From positions 124,001 to 188,000 of the forward strand of contig VICG01000005.1 in assembly GCA_008692225.1 (NCBI GenBank): 64,000 nucleotides of DNA, written 5' to 3'. Source of the stretch: Monilinia fructicola (taxonomy: Eukaryota; Ascomycota; Leotiomycetes; Helotiales; Sclerotiniaceae). Positions 48,683 to 60,600 of the stretch are shown piece after piece (within the stretch, counting starts at the first letter, position 1; the number at the start of each line of letters is the position of its first letter). The notes below the pieces were generated by a model. That model searched no databases, was not told where the DNA came from, and was given only the letters and a program-made list of their open reading frames with translations. The position numbers and the translations under genes are program-made.

Positions 48683-51367
48683 TTGGCGAGTAATATTGAA
48701 ATTTTCAGCATTTCTATTAGTATTGGTATACGCGAGTTGTCCATATCAACATTCACATTGCATGAATAATATTCAGAAAATATTTTGATATTGAAATGAC
48801 GCGCTCGGTTGAATGCACAGATATTTCTATTATACCAGTCAGCATGTCTTTGGAAACATGGATTTCTTGATTGTGAATACACCCCGTTTCAAACCCCCTC
48901 AGATCTTGCAGGAACTAGCTTGAACTATTTGTCCCCAGGGCTTAGTGTTTAAAGGTGACTGCCGCTTAATTGTACTTTTGATGCATTATCTACCGAGGAA
49001 GTTATCTCTCTAGTGAATTATCTTCCGTAGCCTGACCTAGGAGATATAAATCATTATTTAACTATTCATAGGCTCTTCTTTTTCTCCTATGAATTTCCTT
49101 TTGTCAATCATATCTGTAAGAATACATCTTTGAGGATGACTACCCGGCAGTATATTAGAACCACTTGTCTTTTCGTCCCGAAAGTGACTTTTCAGAACTC
49201 AACTTCCAAAAGCACATTCAATAACCGATCCTTGATCGTTCCAGCTCTACCGATACTTCCAGTAGTAATCGCAGCATATGTAGATCAAGCATCCTTCCCT
49301 CTCCCCAAATCAACCTGCCCAGGCCCAGCATCAAAAGATTTACATCATCTTCCACTATTGAGAGCCAGGAATCACGAGCCGAGTCTCAAGATCATTTTAC
49401 CGAGCCTATCTCCAACCCAAGAATCATAAACGCGGAATTCATCGATGGCTCGCTTCGATCATTGCCCCTCATCTAATTAAAACTCTTTAGTGACGTGAGA
49501 AGCACGGCATCCTCGGATATTTCGCCATATCATGCATATCATAGCGATGCAAATGACGATAAGGATATTGCGAAGGGCTTAAACCAATCTGGATTATAAA
49601 CGATGCCTCTCAAGATCAATATGCTGACAGAGAAAGAAATACACTGACTGGATCAGCTTGAGATGATTATTCGTGAAATCTCAACGCAGTAGATACTTTC
49701 ATTACCACTGATGATTTTCCAATGGTATTTCTGTCAACGGGGGTCCCATATCTAACAATACTATGTCTCAAGTAGTTTCAGATTCACCCCCCTGTTGTTC
49801 GACTAGATCATCTACTTATAGATCTCGACAAGAACGATTTGATACACTTATCGATAAATTAATTCAGCTGTGCATTGAGATTAGTCTTGATGAGCCATCA
49901 GCCATCAGCCATCAGCCATAGAGCAGATGTGGGGGGAGTTCTGATTGTATTATTGGATTGACATGTAAAAGTGATTCTGGAGATCGTCATTGGATCCTAC
50001 GAATCCCACGATTTGTAGGCAAATGGACTGTACAAACCGATATCCAGGATGAAGCTGAAGTAATTAGTTGGCTCCAAAAAACATGACTTCCTTATTAGTG
50101 CACCAAGAATATTGGCTATCGATACAATCGCCGATAATTCTCTCAAATCCCTCTTTGCTCTTCAACAGAGACTTCACGGGACGTGTCTTGCTAATTTGTT
50201 CTTCTAAGTTCCGCCCCAGATAACTCTGCCAGAAAGATATAAAGTTGCTACGACCATTGCTCAATTCATAACCAAGCTGGAGAAAATCAATACCCCTAGA
50301 CCAACTCGACTGATTGGTACCCATGAGGTTCCCTGGGCCCCGAATCCCGTGGATTGTTTCATAGCTCGAGTTGAAGTTGGTGGCTTTAAGCCATGGTGCA
50401 ATTCCTGCCCCTTCATTTTAAAAGCAGGACTTAAGGTCCTGCTTTCTAATACTCTGGAAACTCGCAGGGCTCTCGAGGATGATTGTAACATGATGGTTGA
50501 GATGTTGGATAGGCTGCTGAGTATCCTAGAAGACTTGAATGAACTTTGTCTCTTCAAACCATCTGACTCTAAGAATATTATTGGGGATCTCGTGTCTCGA
50601 CATATATGCGTTCAAAAATCCGAATGTAAATCGATATTGTATGTAACATAGCGCTAGAACAGCGCTAAGCCGTGTTTATTGGAAGCTTAGTGTGATGTTT
50701 CACTCGAATTACCACTTAATGAAGAGGTAACGGCAAGCAAAGGGTGTTTTAGTCAAGTTATGCGAGAAGAAGAATTTGATTATATGGATGACACATATGG
50801 TCGAGGCTTTTGGATTCGTCGAATCGCTGGATTAGGACGGGATTCTCTTCCAATTGCGATTTCAAAAGTTATGAAAAGCTCTTGATGGACTGGGATATAT
50901 GGAAGAGTTGGAATGTCGTGTTCTACAAAATCAACTCTTGATTGGAGGCAACAGGAAAGTTGCAGGTATATTGCTTCAAATCTGAGGTGATTGTGATATA
51001 TTATTTGGTTCTTAACTGGAGAATAGCATAGATGAGAGCCTATGCAGACGAAGGTTATAGATGGCAACTTAATACAATATTTTGTCTTTTCCATCCAGTA
51101 TATTTTATTGGGTAGTGAGAACAGTTAAAGTCAAGAAGTGAATCATATTAACTCCAAGATATTTTTTCTCAGATATCTTCCGAATTGTTCACATCCAATC
51201 ACTTTTCATGACCTTCAGCGACATGATCATCGCTTATTGGCTCATAAGTGCAGCAGAAATAATAAAGAACCAGTTCAAATGGGGAATGACATAGCCAAAG
51301 AACCAATTAATATTCCACAAAGATACAAGGAGTAACAAAACCGTATCAGTTCTGCAAGTTGATGTTT
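48683..51367. other. Spacer with gene relics
   Basis: A 97-codon ATG frame at 49136-49429 (MTTRQYIRTTCLFVPKV...) is open but matches nothing I know and is left uncalled. Three-and-a-half copies of GCCATCA lie at 49893-49919. A decayed HeLo-like segment is at about 50410-50615 (minus). Confidence 0.4.
50410..50615 (-). pseudogene. Decayed HeLo-like domain fragment
   Basis: One minus-strand frame reads SRHEIPNNILRVRWFEETKF followed, after in-frame TAG and TAA stops, by further helix-like sequence. The spacing resembles the HeLo/prion-inhibition domain found at the N terminus of fungal NLR-like proteins, where a conserved R-W-A/F and K-F follow this position. No intact frame or downstream NACHT remains. 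Assigned from pattern memory only. Confidence 0.22.
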
Positions 51368-52520
51368 TCATAGATTAAACTTCTCTCCTACCAGCTTTTC
51401 ACTCAATGCCCATAGTTTCTTCGCATACTCTTGATTAGTGGTATAATCAGCCGTTTGAGAAATTTGACAATCAAGGAGGAATACACCAGAGTGGCCTGTT
51501 TCAGAATTAAGAAGTTAGTGTTATTGAATCGGAGTTCAGCTGTGGGGGAAAGGACATACTTTTCAAAGCAGGATCAAGAGCAGCGACTAATGTTGTTGAA
51601 GTTCCTGTCTCTAAGGTCTTGAAATGTATTGGATCCTCAATCTTTACATATCCTTCATTGTTTCCATTAGTCAGTCTGAGCTATATCATATAGCTTGGAT
51701 TTTCAAAATTGGCTTACCTCTATCATGAAAGGCTTTAGACATAGATATCAAATCCTTTTCAATATCCATTTCTCTTCCTAGATTTGTAAAGATCAATCCA
51801 GGATGAAGAGAAAATGCTTGTACATCCCGATCCTTCAATCTCCTTGCCAACTCAACCGTAAACAGAACATTCGCGGTTTTGCTTTGTCCGTAGGCTGTCC
51901 ATTTATTCCAATCTTTCCCCGAATTGAAATTATAGTCATCAAATCTCACTTCGCCTAGTCCCCAACCGGAGCTTGACAAATTTACAATTCGTGCTCCTTC
52001 AGACGCTGCAGCAAGAATAGATGGCATGAGTAGATTTGTCAAGAGGAAATGTCCAATGTGATTTATACCAAATTGAACCTCCACGCCTTCAGGTGTGGTG
52101 CGGTAATTAGTAGGTGCCATAACGCCCGCATTATTGATGAGAACGTGAATCTTGGGAGTGATAGCGAGGATTTTCTTGGCGGCAGATCGGATAGAAGAAT
52201 ACACCTCGAGATCACAGTACACGTATTGCACTGTTGTGCTTGGGGATGCCGCTTTCACTGATTCGACAGCAAGAGCATCTTTGGACTCTTCACGTCCGAG
52301 GAGTATAATGGTTGACGGCTTGGATGCGGCGAGGTATAAAACTGTCTGGAGTCCTAGACCGCCTGGTGTTGGGCCGGTAATGACAACTTGAGATGTGAGG
52401 AAATTATCACGAGCAACGAAGGAAGGGAAACTCACAAGTTTTGCTCGTAACCGAATCAGAGAATGCAGCTACAACCTCAGCTCCGGTGCTATCCCTGTTG
52501 AAACTTGAGTTGCTGGTCAT
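51368..52520 (-). CDS. Short-chain dehydrogenase/reductase
   Basis: Four exons: 52520-52436, 52386-51718, 51652-51560, 51495-51368; the spliced protein is 324 aa. Introns of 49, 65 and 64 nt all start GTGAGT, GTAAGC or GTATGT. Starts MTSNSSFNRDSTGAEVVAAF. NAD(P)-binding Rossmann motif FVITGPTPGGLG (29-40, one residue longer than the classical TGxxxGxG, as usual in this subfamily), CDL (86-88), NNAG (113-116), catalytic Ser in the NLSSSGW stretch (about 164-170) and YGQSK (194-198, Tyr and Lys). C terminus GTSTTLVAALDPALK then LWALSEKLVGEKF is typical of the retinol-dehydrogenase/WW-domain-oxidoreductase-like fungal group. NADPH use is suggested by the GRE after strand 2. Substrate unknown; no cluster partners seen. 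All key residues are present. Confidence 0.94.
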
Positions 52521-55050
52521 TCTGCTTTTTTCAATTAATATATCTAAGATAGATGGTGATTTAGTTTAAATGTATATATGCTACTATGTGCTAGTAGTTG
52601 GAACGGGTTTCTTTGAACAGTCGGCCATGCATCCTCTATATATATGGTCTTAAGAAACCCACTATCCTCCCTGATTCCTAATCCATCATACCGTAGAATT
52701 ATAAGCTGGCTGCGATGGTCTGTAAGTTCGTTAAACCCTCTATCTACCCCATCATTTACCCCGCCATCTGCACCGAGGACTATGGATCAATCTATGAAAT
52801 TGAGTCTGGAGCGGTTTACTAAACTCCACTTGGAGATTGCTTAAAGTCTCCTGCCCCTCATTCCGGGCACCAATTTCAGCCACACAAAATGTGATCGGCG
52901 GAGGACTTGAACCATATTTTGTGAAATTATGGGTTTTCGATAACACCGAAACCGGCTTAGGAACGACGCTGTTAAGGATAGGCCTAAAAAGCCACCGTAG
53001 GTGGTAGACTCGATTCTAACAAGGTTTGCAGCTTATTCTCACTTCATATTTTGATGACAACCCAATCTTCTCCACGCCTACAATTAGAACCCCATTTAAT
53101 GCGAGCGAAGTTGATGACGCAGGTGATATGATTGGTGGATTAGAGCAGACGGCTATTTGCGGCCGCTAGCCCACAATATCCGACGTAGCGTAGTTTTCGA
53201 CTCCAACTTCATTATCTCACCTACGGAGATCATTGTCATAGTTGTTGACGGTATCAAACAGGGAATTGTGGCTACTCAAATTGCAAAGCTTGTATTACAT
53301 ACCTCGGGCTGTGGTAATTCCGTGGATGGGATGCAAAAATATCCATTGCCAAGAAACCTTAACTTCTCTAATTCGCTTATGCCGACGTTACTAACAATGC
53401 TATGACTAAATGGGATTTAGGATTTGCAACCCGTACTCTGATAATAATAAGTAGCAATAGTAGAGTCTCTGTTTGTAACACTCAATATCTCTTGCAACAG
53501 TAGATACTTAGAGAACTATGTTCTTCTAAAAGCCTGAAACATCATGATTGAAGACGAAAACGCAGATGTAGGCTTAGAAGCAGCAAAAGATTAGTTCAAG
53601 GAGAAGGTAGCGGATGTTATTCTTGCTTCTCAGTCCATGGCATATGCAGATTGGCCAAGATCGACTTGAAGAAATTCTCACTGCTGGTAGTGCTTTTATT
53701 GAGATAGCATAGGTTAATTCATGAACATATTTATCTGACATTCACCTATGCTAAGAGGCATACACACCCCCTCTTTTGGATGTGATGCTACTGAACCTTG
53801 GGATCATAACGAAATAGCATTGTCAGGCCAAGGATAGTGAGTCGAATATTATAGTCGACGTCAGCTGGATATTTTATAGCCAAAGCTCAAAGAGAAGGCG
53901 AAATCCCTCGAGAAATATCTTGAAATGGAGGAATTTTATCGTGAGTTTATTATTTCAGCCAGCATCTTAGAGACTACCAGATAATAAGAAATAGAGCGAG
54001 TTATCTTTCGTAAGAAGCAGAGAAGAAAGATACAGATTCTGCAAAAAGGTAGTGGGTTCACTTATCCAGCACACTGGAGAAGATTCGATCGGGGATGTAT
54101 TCCAAATTATTTTGGATTATGCTGGATATTGTATATATAATCTTACAGAAATTATGAATCTTTGCTACGAGCAGCAAAATCCATTCATATACAAGTCATC
54201 ATCATTATCAGAATTGTTGTTACTTTTATGCGATAAAATTAATGATTTCTACTTATACTCCTTACATTTATCGCGAAGCGACTACCTTTCAAATCATTCT
54301 TTTCGCCACAATGCAAGACCTAAGCATTCAATTATTAGGGCAACTACAAAGTTTTCCAATAATTGTAATAATACTACCTTTGGCGTTTCACGACTGGGTC
54401 AACCTCTGGGGTTGTTAATCACAATGTGAATGGAGGCTGATAGTATTTCTTCGCCTTTAATGAGGAAATTCTGGGAATCTTTCAGAACGAACGTCCTTGA
54501 TTTATGAAAGTTGATTGACTCAGTTGATTGATTTTGAAATTCAGCTTCAACCATGCGTATTGTTTTACCAAGGATTTCCGTGTGAAACAGGCGAAAGACG
54601 CGTGAGATCTCTTTGAAAGACTCGAGAAGATTCATTATGTTTTGGTGGGCCACGAACACACTTTGTTGTTGAATATAATGAATTGTTCTTTAAGATTATT
54701 TTCAAGTATCGAAGCAAAACTCTGTACAGTTGTCTAGGGGTCTGGTACTGTTTCATGCAAGCGAGAAGGAAAAAGATATAAATTGAAGTTCAAAGTCTTT
54801 CCTGGTCTTGAATGTGCTGGAAAACTCGATATCGTGACCTTGACTAGGTCCAGATTGAACACAGAAATGTTTGAGTGATTCATATACCACAGTCAGTTAA
54901 GTGATGGATAATAGAGTCGGAATACATAACCATCTTTGCAGATTATTCATTCCCTCGAGCCTCTTACTTCATTTGGTACGACTGTGGCAGCTTCTTACTG
55001 TCATACAATTCTTTTTTCTAAAATCACTTGATCGTCTCAAATCTTTCAAA
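52521..55050. other. Gene-free spacer, possibly with relics
   Basis: Open frames at 53157-53405 (contains IVVDGIKQGIVATQIAKLVL), around 53550 and at 54052-54429 look partly protein-like but are short or interrupted by stops and have no family I can name. Likely degraded genes. Confidence 0.4.
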
Positions 55051-55647
55051 ATGCCTCATAAAATTCCCTTAATGGAGAATGAAGTTAGTGCAGGCTGCAT
55101 CTTGTTTCTACTTCCAAAGGATGGAAAGGACCTATGTGGTATCAATTGCTCCCAAGAACCACCTTGCCAGCGTTACTGTAAAGGCTGCCAGAACGCATGT
55201 GACCCTCCCAGTGAGAAATGTCACAACCCATACTGCAAATTGCGAAAGCTGGCATACAGACATCCGATACTAGTGCTTGGTGTGAAGTATAAGTCAGAAA
55301 CGGATAACATTCCGGAGACCCGAATCACATTTGTCATTGTACGTAGACCTTGACGGAGTCTGGTGCGAATGTACTGACAAGTTGAATAGATATCTGCGCT
55401 TCCTAAATTTAAATCTGTTGAAGATTTCATCTTGGGACAGGGTGATTTTCCTAAAGATTTTGGGAAGATAAGCCTGTGCTCTTTCGGGCCTAATGGGCAA
55501 CAAAAAACTGAAGAAAAACAGTATGAATTGCATTATAAAGTTGAACCCGGCCATTTTAACTTTACCAAGCGATGCTTTATACTTCACCACAGATATACCC
55601 TTGGAATCAGTTCTTTTTCATCAAATTGGCCTGCTGAAAACCCCTAA
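55051..55647 (+). CDS. Cys-rich hypothetical protein, family with HPxLVL core (copy 1)
   Basis: Two exons, 55051-55338 and 55390-55647; intron 51 nt (GTACGTAG...TACTGACAAGTTGAATAG), phase 0, protein 181 aa. Start chosen at MPHKIPLMENE; the frame is open further upstream but in low-quality sequence. After a short N-terminal GCILFLLPKDGKD comes a segment with nine cysteines within about 35 residues (CGINCSQEPPCQRYCKGCQ, ACDPPSEKCHNPYCK), then YRHPILVLGVKY, a variable part, and a C-terminal RCFILHHRYTLGIS. The HP-[IF]-LV core, spacing and intron position are shared with the gene at 63546, so the two are paralogs. The Cys/His spacing could bind zinc; no signal peptide. Function unknown. Confidence 0.6.
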
Positions 55648-56912
55648 CAATTTCGATTTGACGAGACATCCTATTGCAAAATCATGGAAAATTTTGAACC
55701 AAATAAAGATCAATTCATTTCAACTCAAAGATTAAGTATTGTCCAGGGCAATCTGAGAGCCATAACTCAGAGCGTAGTTGTCCAGAGATCGCAAGACTTT
55801 GACTCGGATTGGCGTCTTCGAAGATGAACTCCTTCTGTTACGTCCGACACTACGGAATCTACTGGAAGCGTCAGCTCTGTGTCGAGCTCGATAGACACAG
55901 CTTTGATATTCGCTCCTTTGGCACACCGAGTGGAAACATCCTTGAACTATCCTGTATATCGTATTGTTGCCACGACTCCAATACTTAGTCCTCCCCTAAC
56001 TTAGCGATTTCCTGATCTTGGTTAATATCGATTTTGAGATTTCATGAATTGATTGGGAGATGGGACGTGATTGACTAGGGTTCTTAGGAAACGCTGTGAG
56101 CCTAGAACAGAATAGCAAAAATGCATGTATAATGAGGTTTGACCGTAAAAGTTTACTGCTGGCAGATAATATATGTACATCAAAATATCAGACTTTTTGG
56201 CCACGATGTTTATGATTTCCATTCCCTGTTTAGTTTTATACACTGACCCGCTCGAACTTCAGGTACAAGCTAGTAGTACTACGTACCCAAAAGAGCTCGA
56301 TCACTTGAATAATGAACTGTCTGGCGTTTCATGTTGGCCATTTATATTGCCCATTGTGCAGGTGAAGTTGAAGACCCGTAGAATATTTCGTTGCCTAGAC
56401 AATAATAGGTTATTAGCTATCATAATTGTGCGGCATTTCATACATTCCCCAACCAACACTGAAAAGGTATCTGCACATCAATGTCGGCAAATCGCATTAC
56501 ATTTCATCATCGCTTTTTACTTACCCCTGTTGAGATTTTCAGCAAGCATTGCACGTGGAAACTTAAAATGGATGACATAGAGGATATAATGGAATGGCAT
56601 TGATTAGTTGTATACATCTATATTTTGTGAAACCTCTAACGTGCCCTATGTAATGTTTCTGACTCAGCATATTCCCAAAAAACTTCACACGATGAGCACC
56701 ACACAATTCCCCCAAGATAAAATTTCTCTACAGTAGCATAACTCTCACGTTTTCAAGACGATACATACTATTAGGAAGCATTAAAATCATTATTGTAATT
56801 AAAACTACTCGAACAAACTAAGGTATTTTATGCGAAACTAATAAACTTTAAGCGAACCAATAGAATTTGGACGAGCTATAAGTAAACTAATAGATTTCAG
56901 ATTACTTGTATA

Positions 56913-57641
56913 TTGCAACATGTTTATAAAATAGAATTGTTTAAGAAAAGCCTTTATACACAGTTTACAAATGGGTATCGTGGTTCTGTAGGACCTATCA
57001 AGCTCATTCCCCCTCCACCCAATGATGAACATTGCTTTAGACCACGAGTAAGATCTGGGCATCTATCCGTTGGTTGGATCTTGTCGCTACCTTGCAATGA
57101 GAGCGACAAAGACAACAAGTGTTGTAAGAGAAATATCAAAAGTAAATTATTTCATATAAGCACCGAAGACAAGCTGCTTTTTCTACTTAGCTTTCCATCT
57201 TTTTTATCCTTTCCCAACGTTAACACCTTGATAGGTTCAACGGCTTTGTATCTCTGAATGGGTTTGATAATACTGACGAGAATGATGATAATAGTCATGA
57301 TATCAGCAATATACTAGTAAAAAAGTCATAATAAAAGAATTTCAAAATGCTTTCGAACGACTTATACTAGTTTTCAATTCTTATTGAGGGATCTATAATA
57401 AACATTGTAGTATAAATGATAATTGAGGAGATCAGCCAAAATTCTGCAACTAATTCAGGGCAAAATCGGGCTGGGAGGGTGTTTTCAAGACAACTATACC
57501 TTCGTAAAAGACAGAGAGTTGTGGTACCGTAAGCAATCCAGTTATGATTCTAAAAGTTCGGCAGATAAAAGCTCAAGCAGACAGGGAGATCTCATTGGCT
57601 ACGTATATCTGTGCCTTTCCTTCTTCATTTCTTCCTGCTAA
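56913..57641 (+). pseudogene. Degenerate copy of the Cys-rich HPxLVL family (copy 2)
   Basis: Two disjoint frames. 56913-57257 carries SGHLSVGWILSLPCNESD, then DNKCCKRN and a hydrophobic run, resembling the G-[IC]-L-x-x-LP plus Cys start of the neighbouring copy. 57423-57641 carries LQLIQGKIGLGG and NYTFVKDRELWYRKQSSY, like the family C-terminus. The HP core between them is not readable and neither frame begins with a convincing ATG. The match is by pattern only and is weak. Confidence 0.3.
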
Positions 57642-60600
57642 TTAATGACAGATTATCAAAATATGGGATATCAATTTGAGAAGTTATCTACCAGAATGGT
57701 CTCACAACATACCATTTATCCCAGTGGATCACAGTAGTTGCATTGAAATTAGACTCTCGCAGCTTTTTTCTTCTTCGAAAGGGGGCTTTCAAAAAACAAC
57801 TTTGTATGGGCCTTGCTCATATTTTCGAAGTTTCTGCGACTAGTCTGTCTACACTCAGCCCTCATAGCTACTGAGCTAATCAAATTATACTCTGGTTTAG
57901 AGTTACAAAATCTTAATGATGGAAATGGGTCTTTGTAATGAGCTTCAAGAAACGACAGCTTCTCTCTACACACCAGCACGAGCTCGTCTGGATGCACTTG
58001 CCTCTCAAAACCGACAAAGTTCAACCAAAAACACAGCACCAGTAACTTTCACCATCTAAGAGGATCCAGATTTGGAAAACAAAAGATACCTCACTACACC
58101 TTATTCAGTCCATTCACTTAATGGCCCTCAGTCCAAGACTGTTCTCACTTCTCATATTCTTCCGATGGAACAGCGAAGAAATGTCAGATCCGAATTGAAT
58201 GAAACATCGAAATCTAAAAGTTTCCTTAACTCGCCGAGGTGATCAATTATGGTATAATTAATAAGCAGTACATCCTTACTTTATATCCAACCACGTCACT
58301 GACGTTATTGACCGCGAATTATCTTTCTAGACAGTGTTTGGAGCGTTCAAAATGGCGTTCTCGAGCAAGATATTTTTGTGGCTTGGTGATGGATACTATA
58401 TCCAGATATTTTCATTGGCAGGTACTGCACAATATGTTTTATGGGAGTTATGGGGTTTGTTTTAGTCTCACTTTATATCACAGCTGAAGCTAAAGTTGAT
58501 ATTGTTGATATAATATGTTGTTCGACCCTTCCCCTCAACCTCAAGCCATCTTGAGAAGACTCAATTTCACACAGATTGATGCAGTAGGTACCCTGAAGAG
58601 CTCAATTAGAGAGTCTCAAAAAAGATAAAAAAAAGACAGTTCACGGGCAGGCTCGGCTACGTCTGCCTCTGTGTACAATCACCTCCCGGTAGAGGATCAA
58701 AGAGCCCGATCAAATTTTGATATTGGAGGCCCTACTACAATGCGCCACTACACCTACCCGGCTAAGTGATTTTTCCCTATTTGTTGGTGACAGGATTGTA
58801 ATTGACGACATATGATGGTAAAAGATGGCGGGCTGGAAGGTGAGGGTAAAGCTGTGCAGGCGGATAGAGTGCACACAGATCAGAGAGGGCACGCAATTTT
58901 CTGTCAATATATGTTTACATCTTAGAATTTTATTTCAGCTGCAGGCAACATATGCGACAATAAATTTGTGCAAATATGAGGCTATTTTCTTCTTCAACGT
59001 AGGATTCGTGCCCAATCTTAAGACACCAATCCATATCGGAAGACTTCGATAAGTGATGACTTGCATATATAAAGAAAACCATATTTGGAAGTTATATTCA
59101 TAATTGTCTTTCACAACTCTAACTTGTTACTTGTGTTCCTTTTGAGTTTACACCTCCCTTCTCTTAGGAAACAAACACTCTCCACCATCTTCGAAATCTG
59201 CACTATGCTATCCCTCAGATATAAACCTCTCCTCTGATGCAACTATCCCCTTCATGACCTTTCATGCCATGAATGTTGTATTCATCTGAACATATATGAC
59301 CAACTATTTCACGTAGCCTTGGCGATTTGATAACCATATTCAAATGTTTCCTCTTGGCTGCTCTAGAAGAGGGGATATCTCACGCGGTATCGATGATGCG
59401 TCAACTTTCAACGCTGCGGTATCTGTATTTTCATCAAATCCCTGTACTGCTCAGCAAAAAGTAAAATTCGAGTTTCTATTACAGAAACAGCAACGTGTAA
59501 AAGTACAAACATGTGAACTATTGAGCTCAAGCTACTGATGTAGTGGCGTCATGAAAGAAAAGGAATGACTCACTATCTAGAATCCACAGATTGATTTGGT
59601 CACTGGGGATAAAATGTGCTGGTCAATATACCAAAGATTGAGAGGGTGAGGAGGTGTTCAAAACATATTACTTGTATAGTTAGATTAGTAGAAGAATGGG
59701 TTTATGCTAATTCAAATAAGCTTTTCAGCAAAATTTATGGCTAGAGAAAGACAGCCAGGAGACTTGATGCGTTGCGAGATTTCTATCTATTGGCTAAGCT
59801 GGAGATGGATTCGTGATACCGGGACTAATCAAACATGACACGGCAGTTTCATGTTATTCAATATATCAAAATCCTACGCTTCAGACTCAAATGAGGAGGC
59901 AGTATAGATATTCTGGGAGATTATCGTATTTGCAAAAGGGATTTAATCAAGTTGATGAAGTTAATAACACACCCTCACCGCATTAATTGATATTGCATGG
60001 ATGACAAGATAGCAACTACCAATTGTTCTCTCTTTTAATTGGGCGCCAAATCTTTGGTCCAATGTCACATTATTAAGGAAAGAACAAAAAAGCGAGATAA
60101 TCTTGTCCATTGGCCAAAAGTCCGGCATTGGTGGGGTTTTCATGATAAGTTACCTAGAATCACTTAAAACTATCTGGCATCAAGAATATTACTGGTCTTT
60201 AGACCTATGGATTTGATTATTCTTGTCTGTGCGCCTACCATAGAGCAAGAATTTCGAGGATTTTATTCTTTAGCATACTCAGTTTGGCCATTGTCGTCAG
60301 TTCGAAATTATACTTGAGTACTTTTATTGGTTGCCTATTTGTGTATCCACTTATTGAACTATGGGTGTGTACCATTCTACCATCTAATCAGCCATCTAAT
60401 CAGCAATTTTTGTGATTCTTTGATATATAATAACGGAGACGCAAAGGATACTGTTGATGATCATTGTTTCTTAGTTTCTGGGGCAATTAGATACATTCTG
60501 ACAGCATTAAGCCAATAATTGGGGGGGAGATGCCGAACCTACTATTTCCTTCATGCCTTTCATCGGCCAACCCATCGGATCGCATATCCGAGGACTAAGG

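Noticed and set aside
49136..49429. 97-codon ATG frame
   Set aside because: No motif, no similarity I recognise, and chance frames of this length are expected in the spacer.
57749..58039. 96-codon minus-strand frame with protein-like composition
   Set aside because: No ATG and no credible upstream exon; not enough to call a gene.
58640..58780. GC-rich stretch whose reverse complement starts GCCGGGTAGGTGTAGTGG, tRNA-like
   Set aside because: No matching 3' acceptor or T-arm; cloverleaf cannot be drawn.
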